Shown: piece by piece, positions 1-5,374 of the stretch
How positions within the stretch are numbered: the stretch's first letter is position 1
How the letters are laid out: each line of letters starts with the position of its first letter
The notes under the pieces: model-generated
Told to the model about the DNA's origin: nothing
Database searches by the model: none
Seen by the model: only the letters and a program-made list of their open reading frames with translations
Position numbers and translations under genes: made by a program
NCBI GenBank assembly: GCA_007118555.1
Contig: SKRJ01000254.1
Coordinates: forward strand, 1-5,374
DNA length: 5,374 nucleotides
Direction: 5' to 3'
Source of the DNA: Anaerolineae bacterium
GTDB taxonomy: Bacteria; Chloroflexota; Anaerolineae; UBA1429

Positions 1-2036
1 AGGAACCACTGCTCCGGGAACTCGGGATAGGTCCACAGGGTATCCCAGGTCCAGTAGCCGCCTGTCTCGCTGATATTCTTGAGATTGTTGCGCACGAACA
101 ACGGGTGCGGCGCGTTGCCCACCGAGTTGATGTTCCAGACGTTCTCGGCCTGGCTCTCCAGCACCTTGCGGGCCGGTTCGTCCTGATCGGTGCTGTTGTA
201 CTCGTCCATCCAGCGATAGAGATCCTTGATCTCCTCGGGCGGTTCCTCGCCCGACTCGCCAAAGGTCTCGTACCACTGGCCCCAGAGGATCGCCCAAGCG
301 CTCACATCCTGCATTCCTGGCGGCGCGAACCACTTTTCACGGCGCAGGAACAGCGTGTCCATGGTCTCGTCGCCATGCCAGGTGGACATGGGCTCTTCGT
401 TTGACTGGACCCGTTGCGAGAGCAGCGTGCGTGTGATGGACTGGTATCGGATTTCGATGCCGACATCTTTCCAATACTCGGCCATCAGCTCGGTGATGGG
501 CCCCTTGGGCGTCTCACTCTCAAAGAGGCTCCACGAGATGATCATGGGCTCTTTGCTCACCGGCCATAGACGATGGGTGCCCGCCGAGTTCCATTCCAGG
601 CCCATCTCATCCAGCAGGGCATTGGCCTGGTCCGGATCGTACGCGGCATAGGCCTCGGCATACTCGGGCCGATAGTGCCTCGATACGGGAACGACGGTGA
701 ACGCCGTCTCGGTCGCGTTGCCAAAGTAGATCACATCGTTGATATCTTTGCGGTTGACGGCCAGCGAAAGAGCGCGGCGGAAGCGTACATCCGAGAACAC
801 CTCGCGCCACTCTTCATCTTCCCAGTTCATGTTCACATGATAGATCGCCTCACCGCCCTTGCCGCTCTCCCAAAGGATGACGCGGGCATCGGCTCCGGCC
901 GCGCCTTCGGCGTAGGTGGCATAGTACAGGATGCGCATCTCGAATGCGGCAAAGTCATAGGTGCCGCCGACGATCTTGGCATCCAACACCGACAGGTCCG
1001 CGGCGCGGTCCATGTTGATGTTGTCGAGATAGGGCAACTGATTGCCCTCGGGGTCTACGGCATGATAGTAAGGGTTGCGCTCGAGGAACGACATTGACGG
1101 CGTATCGCGCACGGGCACAAAGGCCTCGAGCCGTGGCCGTCCGGCTCCCTGGGCACGGGCGTTCTCACGCGCATGGAGCTGGTACCAAAAGTCAAAGCCC
1201 TTTTCCTTGGCCACCTCATCGGCGTCGGGGTTGTACTCGAGATGGAACTGCTGCAGATAGTGGGCCGGGGCAAAGGGCCGGTTGTCGCCCAGACCCATGC
1301 GGTGGGCCATGGACACGAGGATAAAGGCGGGCGTGGGCACGGCAAAGCGCAGCTTGAAGGTATAGTCGTCGAGGATATCCAGCTCCATGATCTCGCCGCC
1401 GGGACGAAAACGGGCCTGGGGCACCGGCGTAATGTCGGTGTTTAGCAGCATATCCTCGTACCAGTAGCGCATGTCCTCGGTGGTCAGCGGCTCGCCGTCG
1501 GACCACTTCATGCCCGGGCGCATATAGCAGGTGATCTCGCGAAAGTCGTCGCTGATTTCTGCGTCCTTGAGGATGTGGGGGACCGCGTGGGTCGCGTCCT
1601 GCGAGATGCGCATGAGGTTGGGCTCATCCATGGCCATGTTCGCGTCGCCGCCCATCAGGTTCATGGTGAGGTCGCCCACGGTCAGGGTGCCGCCATACTC
1701 GCCGATCCTGTCGGTGACGGGGCAGACACGCGGCTCTTCGGGCAGGCGCTCGTCCACCGGCGGCAGCTCGCCCCGCGCCACCTTTTCGGCCAACATGGGG
1801 GCTTCGTTGTACATGCCGACCGGCTCGGGCGGGGCCTCTACCTCTGGCTCGGGCTCAGTCTCGGCATCGACTACGACCGTGACTTCTTTCTCCACCTCTT
1901 TTTCGACGATCACCGTCTCTTGGACGATCCTCTCCACGACCTGGGGCTCGGGGGCGCAGGCCGCGGCCGTGACAGCGGCAGCGGTGAGGCCGGTGAGGCG
2001 GATAAAGTCTCTGCGGGTATGCTTCTTCAAATCCAT
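1..2036 (-). CDS. ABC transporter family 5 solute-binding lipoprotein (peptide/nickel/opine type), C-terminus cut by window edge
   Basis: This is the extracytoplasmic binding subunit of an ABC importer, expected to deliver an oligopeptide or similar organic solute to permeases encoded further along (outside the window). The frame is open for 678 codons without a stop. Residues 7-16 (TRRDFIRLTG) form a twin-arginine export motif, followed by a short Ala-rich segment and Cys27 (TAAAC), a plausible lipobox although -3 is Ala. Residues ~33-72 are a charged linker rich in Val, Glu, Lys and Pro. The mature domain starts near GGTLT (115-119). KWSDGEPLT (~177-185) and DVRFRRALSLAVNR (416-429) match conserved family 5 segments. 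The start is the first ATG after an in-frame TAG at 2066-2064, with GGAG seven bases upstream. The end (WTYPEFPEQWF) resembles the usual C-terminal region, so probably only a few residues are missing. The substrate cannot be told from sequence. Family call sure, Tat-lipoprotein call likely. Confidence 0.93.
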   Translation of the reverse strand, partial: MDLKKHTRRDFIRLTGLTAAAVTAAACAPEPQVVERIVQETVIVEKEVEKEVTVVVDAETEPEPEVEAPPEPVGMYNEAPMLAEKVARGELPPVDERLPEEPRVCPVTDRIGEYGGTLTVGDLTMNLMGGDANMAMDEPNLMRISQDATHAVPHILKDAEISDDFREITCYMRPGMKWSDGEPLTTEDMRYWYEDMLLNTDITPVPQARFRPGGEIMELDILDDYTFKLRFAVPTPAFILVSMAHRMGLGDNRPFAPAHYLQQFHLEYNPDADEVAKEKGFDFWYQLHARENARAQGAGRPRLEAFVPVRDTPSMSFLERNPYYHAVDPEGNQLPYLDNINMDRAADLSVLDAKIVGGTYDFAAFEMRILYYATYAEGAAGADARVILWESGKGGEAIYHVNMNWEDEEWREVFSDVRFRRALSLAVNRKDINDVIYFGNATETAFTVVPVSRHYRPEYAEAYAAYDPDQANALLDEMGLEWNSAGTHRLWPVSKEPMIISWSLFESETPKGPITELMAEYWKDVGIEIRYQSITRTLLSQRVQSNEEPMSTWHGDETMDTLFLRREKWFAPPGMQDVSAWAILWGQWYETFGESGEEPPEEIKDLYRWMDEYNSTDQDEPARKVLESQAENVWNINSVGNAPHPLFVRNNLKNISETGGYWTWDTLWTYPEFPEQWF

Positions 2037-2084
2037 GTGGTATCTCCATTTGCGTTCTAGCGGCTACAGCACGACCATGCACAG

Positions 2085-2110
2085 CGCCAGCATCGACATT
2101 GTTGCTGGCG
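2085..2110 (-). promoter_or_regulatory. 8-bp inverted repeat/hairpin in the transporter gene leader
   Basis: CGCCAGCA (2085-2092) and TGCTGGCG (2103-2110) are perfect reverse complements around a 10-base loop. The element lies 49-74 bases before the ATG of the solute-binding protein gene, so in RNA it could shape access to the start region, and in DNA it could be a protein-binding palindrome. No tract of T follows it, so it is not a convincing terminator. Confidence 0.4.
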
Positions 2111-2213
2111 ATGGGACCGCTATGGGTCGATCAACTCCTCCCTTCTCTATGCTCATCTGTCGCCAAGAGCATCACTGGCCCTACTACCGGAGGCCGTTTG
2201 CCCAGAAAGGCAG

Positions 2214-2248
2214 ACAGCGAGACCATCACGTTTTGATGATCTCGCTGT
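2214..2248 (-). terminator. 15-bp hairpin in the leader, possible terminator or attenuator
   Basis: Arms 2214-2228 and 2234-2248 pair over 15 positions around a 5-base loop. In minus-strand RNA the stem is continuous, with a single G.U pair (2223 with 2239); in plus-strand RNA the same position is a C.A mismatch. This points to a function on the minus transcript. The bases after the stem (CTGCCTTTCTG) are only moderately T-rich, so termination is plausible but not proven. It could end read-through from the aldo/keto reductase-propeller operon, end a short RNA of ~120 bases made from the promoter at 2339-2368, or act as an attenuator for the transporter gene. Confidence 0.45.
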
Positions 2249-2338
2249 TTATGCGTCAAGGATGCTCCTCTACGGATCCTCGGTGACTGCTGGCCTCGCA
2301 ACGCAGGCCGCCGCGACAATGCGACACTTACTGTCGGA

Positions 2339-2368
2339 ACTATACGACTCATTGCCCCATCCTGTCAA
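2339..2368 (-). promoter_or_regulatory. sigma70-type promoter for the solute-binding protein gene
   Basis: On the minus strand TTGACA (2368-2363, a perfect -35) is followed after 18 bases by TATAGT (2344-2339, five of six to the -10 consensus). Transcription would start near 2334-2332, giving a leader of ~295 bases before the ATG at 2036. The position, between the end of the propeller gene and the transporter gene, fits an independent transcription unit for the transporter. Confidence 0.6.
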
Positions 2369-2436
2369 GAGCGCCTGGCTTGCATCACAATCCATGGTCG
2401 TGTATGCCTGCAGGGCCCCGACGCGCTCCTCCCGGC

Positions 2437-3387
2437 CTAACGCTGCCGGACCAGCTTGCGCAGGCTCTGGACCTCGCGCGGCGGATCCTGGTGCTGCCCA
2501 TAGTCGGTCCAAGACACCTCGCCCACATAGATGTCGCCCCGCGAGTCGACGGCCACGCCATGGGGCGCCAGGAACTCGCCAGGGCCCTCGCCGGGATGCA
2601 GGCCCCCGACCCAGCCGAGCTGCTGGCCCGTCAGGTCGTGGATGCTGATCCGCGCGCCGAGGTTGGGATAGTCGAGATTGACCGCGATCTTGGGGCCGAG
2701 CTGCCCGATGTAGACCAGCGGCTCGGCGCTGATATAGATGCCACAGGGGCGATGCAAGTGCTGGGTCCACTCCCGCAGGTAATTGCCCTCGCTGTCAAAG
2801 ATCTGGACACGGTGGCTCTCGCGGTCGGCGACATAGACCAGGCCCTCCGGATCGGTGACCACCATGTGCACCAGGTTGAACTCGCCGGGTCCCATGCCAT
2901 AGTCGCCCCAGGAAAAGAGGCGCTCGCCCTCGGGGGTGTACTTGTGCACCTTGGCATTGCCATAGCCGTCACTGATGTACAGGTTGTGCGTACCGGGCTC
3001 CTCGGCCACCTTGGTGGGCCGGTTGAACGGCTCGCCGCTGCCCGCCGGCGCCGGTTGCCCCGGCGTGCCCAGCGTCATCAGCACCTCGCCCTCCAACGTG
3101 CAACGCCGCACCGTGTGGTCGCCGTCATCGACGCACCAGAGAGTGCCATCGTGCGACACCGAGACGCCGTGAGGCCGATCAAAGATGTCCGCACCCCAGG
3201 TGGTGAGCAGCTCGCCCTCGCGGTTGAACACCAGCATCTTTTGATCGCCCCGACTGAACACATACACGCGGTCGTCGGGACCCACCACCACATCGGGGAC
3301 CTCCCGCAGCGCCACGCCCTCGGGCAGCTTGGCCCACGCCAGATCCTCCTCATACCGGAAATCGCCGCTTCCCAACATCGCTCCCAT
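2437..3387 (-). CDS. NHL-repeat beta-propeller, peptidyl-alpha-hydroxyglycine alpha-amidating lyase (PAL)-like protein
   Basis: A complete 316-residue protein built of NHL-type beta-propeller repeats (turns near 33-60, 74-107, 125-161, 170-208, 212-258 and 271 onward). In animals the PAL domain cleaves a peptidyl-alpha-hydroxyglycine into an amide and glyoxylate. Against remembered rat PAL, the zinc-binding His residues match His73 (RPHGV), His174 (LVHMV) and His276 (APHGV). The catalytic Tyr matches Tyr142 (DGYGN), and the Arg residues match Arg189 (ADRES) and probably Arg46 (FSRGD). No signal peptide or membrane segment is visible, so it is probably cytoplasmic, unlike the secretory animal enzyme. 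The ATG at 3387 follows AGAGGAG by six bases. The gene lies 36 bases after the aldo/keto reductase stop and is probably co-transcribed with it. The fold is certain; lyase activity and natural substrate are inference, since many bacterial relatives are uncharacterised. Confidence 0.9.
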   Translation of the reverse strand: MGAMLGSGDFRYEEDLAWAKLPEGVALREVPDVVVGPDDRVYVFSRGDQKMLVFNREGELLTTWGADIFDRPHGVSVSHDGTLWCVDDGDHTVRRCTLEGEVLMTLGTPGQPAPAGSGEPFNRPTKVAEEPGTHNLYISDGYGNAKVHKYTPEGERLFSWGDYGMGPGEFNLVHMVVTDPEGLVYVADRESHRVQIFDSEGNYLREWTQHLHRPCGIYISAEPLVYIGQLGPKIAVNLDYPNLGARISIHDLTGQQLGWVGGLHPGEGPGEFLAPHGVAVDSRGDIYVGEVSWTDYGQHQDPPREVQSLRKLVRQR

Positions 3388-3393
3388 AGCACG

Positions 3394-3400
3394 CTCCTCT
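3394..3400 (-). promoter_or_regulatory. ribosome binding site fixing the start of the propeller gene
   Basis: AGAGGAG lies six bases before the ATG at 3387. A second in-frame ATG (Met4) is nine bases further on and too far from this site, so the first Met is preferred. The site lies in the 36-base gap after the aldo/keto reductase stop, consistent with translation from a shared mRNA. Confidence 0.7.
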
Positions 3401-3423
3401 CTGCAAGAACGATTCGCTCGCGG

Positions 3424-4458
3424 TTATTGTGCGCCGTGCAGCGCCATCTGCTCGTTATACCAGCTTGCGCTCTCGGCGATCATGTCAGGCACGGGCAGCC
3501 CATAGGGGCAGCGGGCGGCGCACTCGCCACAGACGATGCACGTCTCGGCGTCGGCGACCAGGTTGCGTCCCCACTCGCCATACACGCGCTCGGGCGGCAT
3601 CCGCCGCGCAAAGCTCTTGATGTTCATCACGGTCGAGATCTGGATGCCCTGGGGGCAGGGCTGGCAATAGTCACAACGGCGGCAAAAGCGCGTGCCCAGA
3701 TACTCGGTGACCTCGGCCATGCGCGCCTCTTCGGCGGGCGTAAACGCCGTCTCGCCCTCCATGATGCCCACGATCTCTTCGATCTCGGCGATCTGCTCGA
3801 TGCCGACCACGGGCAGCACGCCCTTGTACTGGCGCAGGAACTTGAACGACAGCGTGGCGTCCTCCAACATCCCGCCGCCCATGGGCTTCATGGCGATGAA
3901 CCCAACGCCCTTTTCCCGACAGAGGGGGATCAGGACCTTGGCGGGCTCGTTGGTGATATAGTTGAACGGGAACATCATCGTCTCGAACAGGCCGCTGCCG
4001 GCCATCTCGATGGCCATCTCCAGCTTGTGGGAGGTAACACCGATATGGCCGATGCGTCCCGCTGCGACGGCCTCGCGGGCGATATCCATGGGGCCGCCGG
4101 GGGCCAACACCTGCTCCAGCGCCTCGGGCGTGCTGATGTTGTGGAACTGGAACAGGTCGATATAGTCCACGCCCAGCCGCCGAAAGGACAACTCCATCTG
4201 CTCGCGGAACGGTTCCGCCTCGCGGGCGGGGCTCTTGGTCGCCAGAATCAGCCCGTCGCGCCGGTCCCGAATGGCGATCCCGATGCGCTCTTCGCTGGTG
4301 CCATAGCCATGGGCCGTGTCGAGCATGGTGACGCCCAAATCGAGGCAGCGTTGCACCACCTCGACGGCCCCCTGCTCGGTGAGCCGCTGGATCGGAATGC
4401 CGCCAAAGGCCACGTCCGAGACGCGCAGCTTCGTCTGGCCCAGTTCTACCTGCCGCAT
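3424..4458 (-). CDS. Aldo/keto reductase with C-terminal 2x[4Fe-4S] ferredoxin-like domain
   Basis: A complete 344-residue cytoplasmic oxidoreductase. The N-terminal ~250 residues are an aldo/keto reductase TIM barrel, a family that reduces aldehydes or ketones with NAD(P)H. The catalytic tetrad is intact: Asp47 and Tyr52 (LDTAHGYG), Lys75 (ATKS) and His106 (FQFHN). The C-terminal part carries two Cys motifs: Cys259, 262, 265 and 268 followed by Pro (CX2CX2CX2CP), and Cys307, 310, 313 and 317 followed by Pro (CX2CX2CX3CP). Together these predict two 4Fe-4S clusters, so electrons may come from or go to a ferredoxin-like partner. The start ATG has AAGGAG seven bases upstream and a strong promoter ~35 bases further. 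It is the first gene of a likely operon with the PAL-like propeller gene. The substrate is unknown; this Fe-S subfamily is common in Chloroflexota, Firmicutes and archaea and mostly uncharacterised. Confidence 0.95.
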   Translation of the reverse strand: MRQVELGQTKLRVSDVAFGGIPIQRLTEQGAVEVVQRCLDLGVTMLDTAHGYGTSEERIGIAIRDRRDGLILATKSPAREAEPFREQMELSFRRLGVDYIDLFQFHNISTPEALEQVLAPGGPMDIAREAVAAGRIGHIGVTSHKLEMAIEMAGSGLFETMMFPFNYITNEPAKVLIPLCREKGVGFIAMKPMGGGMLEDATLSFKFLRQYKGVLPVVGIEQIAEIEEIVGIMEGETAFTPAEEARMAEVTEYLGTRFCRRCDYCQPCPQGIQISTVMNIKSFARRMPPERVYGEWGRNLVADAETCIVCGECAARCPYGLPVPDMIAESASWYNEQMALHGAQ

Positions 4459-4480
4459 AGGTTCACTCCTTGTATGCGTG

Positions 4481-4488
4481 TAACGTTA
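4481..4488. promoter_or_regulatory. 8-bp palindrome at the predicted transcription start
   Basis: TAACGTTA is a perfect palindrome centred about ten bases downstream of the predicted start site of the aldo/keto reductase transcript. That is a usual position for a repressor operator, but palindromes this short arise often by chance, and no regulator gene is present nearby to link it to. Confidence 0.25.
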
Positions 4489-4499
4489 TGTAGGTAGTG

Positions 4500-4528
4500 A
4501 TTCTAGTGCGGGAAGACGAGAGGGTCAA
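4500..4528 (-). promoter_or_regulatory. sigma70-type promoter of the aldo/keto reductase operon
   Basis: On the minus strand TTGACC (4528-4523) is separated by exactly 17 bases from TAGAAT (4505-4500); each hexamer is five of six to consensus. Transcription would begin near 4493, giving a ~35-base leader that ends in AAGGAG (4471-4466) and the ATG at 4458. The promoter lies in the gap after radA, so the two downstream genes do not depend on radA transcription. Confidence 0.65.
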
Positions 4529-4592
4529 CCGTTTGGAGAGAGGGACGCAACAGGGTAGGCGAACGAGGCCTTCCGGGAGATGCCCGCCGTCG

Positions 4593-5374
4593 CTACGCCG
4601 ATTCCAGCGCTAGGCTCACGGCCTGGGCCAGGGAGCGGCAGTACATCGGCTGGGCGCCGGCGCCCTGGAGCTGTCCGTTGCCACGCACCCGTGGCATGAG
4701 GATGCGGCCAAAGCCCAGCTTGGCGGCCTCGCGCAGACGGCGCTCGCTGTGGCCCACGCTACGCAGCTCGCCCGCCAGACCCACCTCGCCAAAGATGGCC
4801 AGCTCGGGCAGCACGGGGCGGTTGTGGTAGCTAGAGACGATGGCAACGGCGATGGCCAGGTCGACGGCGGGCTCTTGGACCCGCAGGCCGCCCACGACGT
4901 TGACGAACACGTCCTGATCGCCCAGCGACAGCCCCACGCGCTTGGAGAGCACCGCGATCAACAGCAGCACCCGGTTGATGTCGACCCCGTTGCAGGTGCG
5001 GCGCGGGCGCTCGGGGGCGCCCCGGCTCACCAACGCCTGGATCTCGACCAGCAGCGGGCGCGTGCCCTCCATGGTGACGGCCACGGTCGAGCCGGTGGCA
5101 TGCTCGATGCGCTCCTCGAGGAACACCTGCGAGGGGTTGGTGACCTCCACCATGCCCCGCTCGGTCATCTCGAACACACCCACCTCATTGGTGGAGCCAA
5201 AGCGGTTCTTGACGCTGCGCAACAGGCGATAGCTGTGGAACCGCTCCCCCTCGAGGTAGAGCACGGCATCCACGATATGCTCCAGCACGCGAGGCCCCGC
5301 GATGGCGCCGCTCTTGGTGACATGGCCCACGAGAAAGGTCGAGATGCCCTGGGCCTTGGCCAGGCGCTGCAACG
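4593..5374 (-). CDS. radA: DNA repair protein RadA (Sms), C-terminal part, N-terminus beyond the window
   Basis: RadA is a RecA-related ATPase that promotes branch migration of recombination intermediates in DNA repair. About 260 residues are visible, ending at TAG (4595-4593). LVGHVTKSG and AGPRVLEH (visible residues ~14-32) belong to the end of the RecA-like core. KNRFG (visible 55-59) is the hallmark RadA motif, followed by TNEVGVFEM. From about residue 90 comes the Lon-protease-like domain ([28 protein letters not shown]), which in RadA is not known to have proteolytic activity. Aligned on KNRFG with a ~460-residue RadA, about 200 residues are missing: the zinc finger and Walker motifs lie beyond 5374. 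The codon at 5372 is an internal TTG, not a start. No clear hairpin terminator follows the stop; the next gene has its own promoter. Identification is firm. Confidence 0.97.
   Translation of the reverse strand, partial: LQRLAKAQGISTFLVGHVTKSGAIAGPRVLEHIVDAVLYLEGERFHSYRLLRSVKNRFGSTNEVGVFEMTERGMVEVTNPSQVFLEERIEHATGSTVAVTMEGTRPLLVEIQALVSRGAPERPRRTCNGVDINRVLLLIAVLSKRVGLSLGDQDVFVNVVGGLRVQEPAVDLAIAVAIVSSYHNRPVLPELAIFGEVGLAGELRSVGHSERRLREAAKLGFGRILMPRVRGNGQLQGAGAQPMYCRSLAQAVSLALESA

Larger units (their letters stand above)
2037..2436 (-). other. 400-base non-coding region: promoter plus structured leader of the solute-binding protein gene
   Basis: No credible gene lies here; the short ORFs have no ribosome site or recognisable product. 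Read on the minus strand it holds, in order: ~68 bases after the propeller gene's stop, a strong sigma70-type promoter (2368-2339), a weak 5-bp hairpin (2309-2292, GGCCT/AGGCC), another 5-bp hairpin (2280-2259, AGGAT/ATCCT), a long 15-bp hairpin (2248-2214), an isolated GGGAGGAG (2142-2135) with no ATG at usable distance, an 8-bp hairpin (2110-2085) and the ribosome binding site of the transporter gene (2047-2044). If the promoter is used, the leader is ~295 bases, long for a simple 5' UTR. I do not recognise a known riboswitch or T-box consensus in it. Confidence 0.6.

Noticed and set aside
2064..2099. Possible 11-residue leader peptide (MSMLALCMVVL) on the minus strand just before the transporter gene
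   Set aside because: It has no ribosome binding site at a usable distance (the nearest GGGAGGAG ends ~35 bases upstream) and no run of a regulatory amino acid. Chance short ORF is the simplest reading, although it is in frame with the downstream gene and overlaps the 8-bp hairpin.
226..2286. Several plus-strand ORFs of 60-250 codons opposite the solute-binding protein gene
   Set aside because: They are antisense or out-of-frame shadows of a continuous 678-codon gene with clear family motifs; none has a recognisable domain.
2131..2352. 73-codon minus-strand ORF in the 400-base gap
   Set aside because: Its start lies upstream of the predicted -10 hexamer, it runs through the 15-bp hairpin, has no ribosome site and no recognisable protein character.
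2380..4497. A 705-codon open frame on the plus strand, the longest uninterrupted ORF in the window
   Set aside because: It is codon-aligned antisense to both the aldo/keto reductase and the propeller gene, which happen to share a frame (2437 and 3424 have the same phase). It stays open because these GC-rich genes avoid TTA, CTA and TCA codons. Its translation matches no family I know, while both opposing genes have intact motifs and ribosome sites.
4546..4592. Possible terminator after radA
   Set aside because: Only 4-bp stems are visible (for example CGGG/CCCG and AGGC/GCCT) and no T tract follows, so a factor-independent terminator cannot be supported.
4593..5372. TTG at 5372 as the start of a 259-residue protein
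   Set aside because: The sequence begins in the middle of the RecA-like core of RadA; the true start lies about 200 codons beyond the window, so this is an edge effect.

Overview
The window reads as a GC-rich bacterial chromosome segment in which every supported gene lies on the minus strand, so transcription runs from high to low coordinates. The best clue to the organism is the solute-binding protein. It has a twin-arginine signal, a cysteine directly after it, and then a Val/Glu/Lys-rich linker (EKEVEKEVTVVV) of a kind I associate with Chloroflexota (Anaerolineae, Caldilineae, Thermomicrobia or SAR202-like lineages). That assignment is inference from family resemblance; no rRNA or other taxonomic marker is present.

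Layout in order of transcription: (1) 5374-4593, the C-terminal ~260 residues of the DNA repair protein RadA, cut by the window edge. (2) 4592-4459, a 134-base gap with a near-consensus sigma70-type promoter (TTGACC-17-TAGAAT). (3) 4458-3424, a complete aldo/keto reductase with a C-terminal two-cluster 4Fe-4S ferredoxin-like domain. (4) After only 36 bases, 3387-2437, a complete NHL-repeat beta-propeller that resembles the peptidyl-alpha-hydroxyglycine alpha-amidating lyase (PAL) catalytic core and keeps its candidate zinc and catalytic residues. (5) 2436-2037, a 400-base non-coding stretch with a second strong promoter (TTGACA-18-TATAGT) and a structured leader of ~295 bases that includes a 15-bp hairpin. 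(6) 2036-1, a family 5 (peptide/nickel/opine type) ABC transporter solute-binding lipoprotein of at least 678 residues, whose last residues run off the window.

The aldo/keto reductase and the propeller protein look like a two-gene operon. The solute-binding protein appears to start its own transcript, presumably followed by permease and ATPase genes outside the window. A possible functional thread, purely inferred, is uptake of an organic solute or peptide, a lyase-like step that could release an aldehyde or keto product, and reduction by the Fe-S aldo/keto reductase. RadA is a housekeeping neighbour and probably unrelated.

I see no tRNA, rRNA, CRISPR array, insertion sequence, integrase or other sign of mobile DNA. 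The points most worth checking are the long structured leader of the transporter gene and the pairing of a PAL-like propeller with an Fe-S aldo/keto reductase. I do not see clear evidence for a wholly new system.
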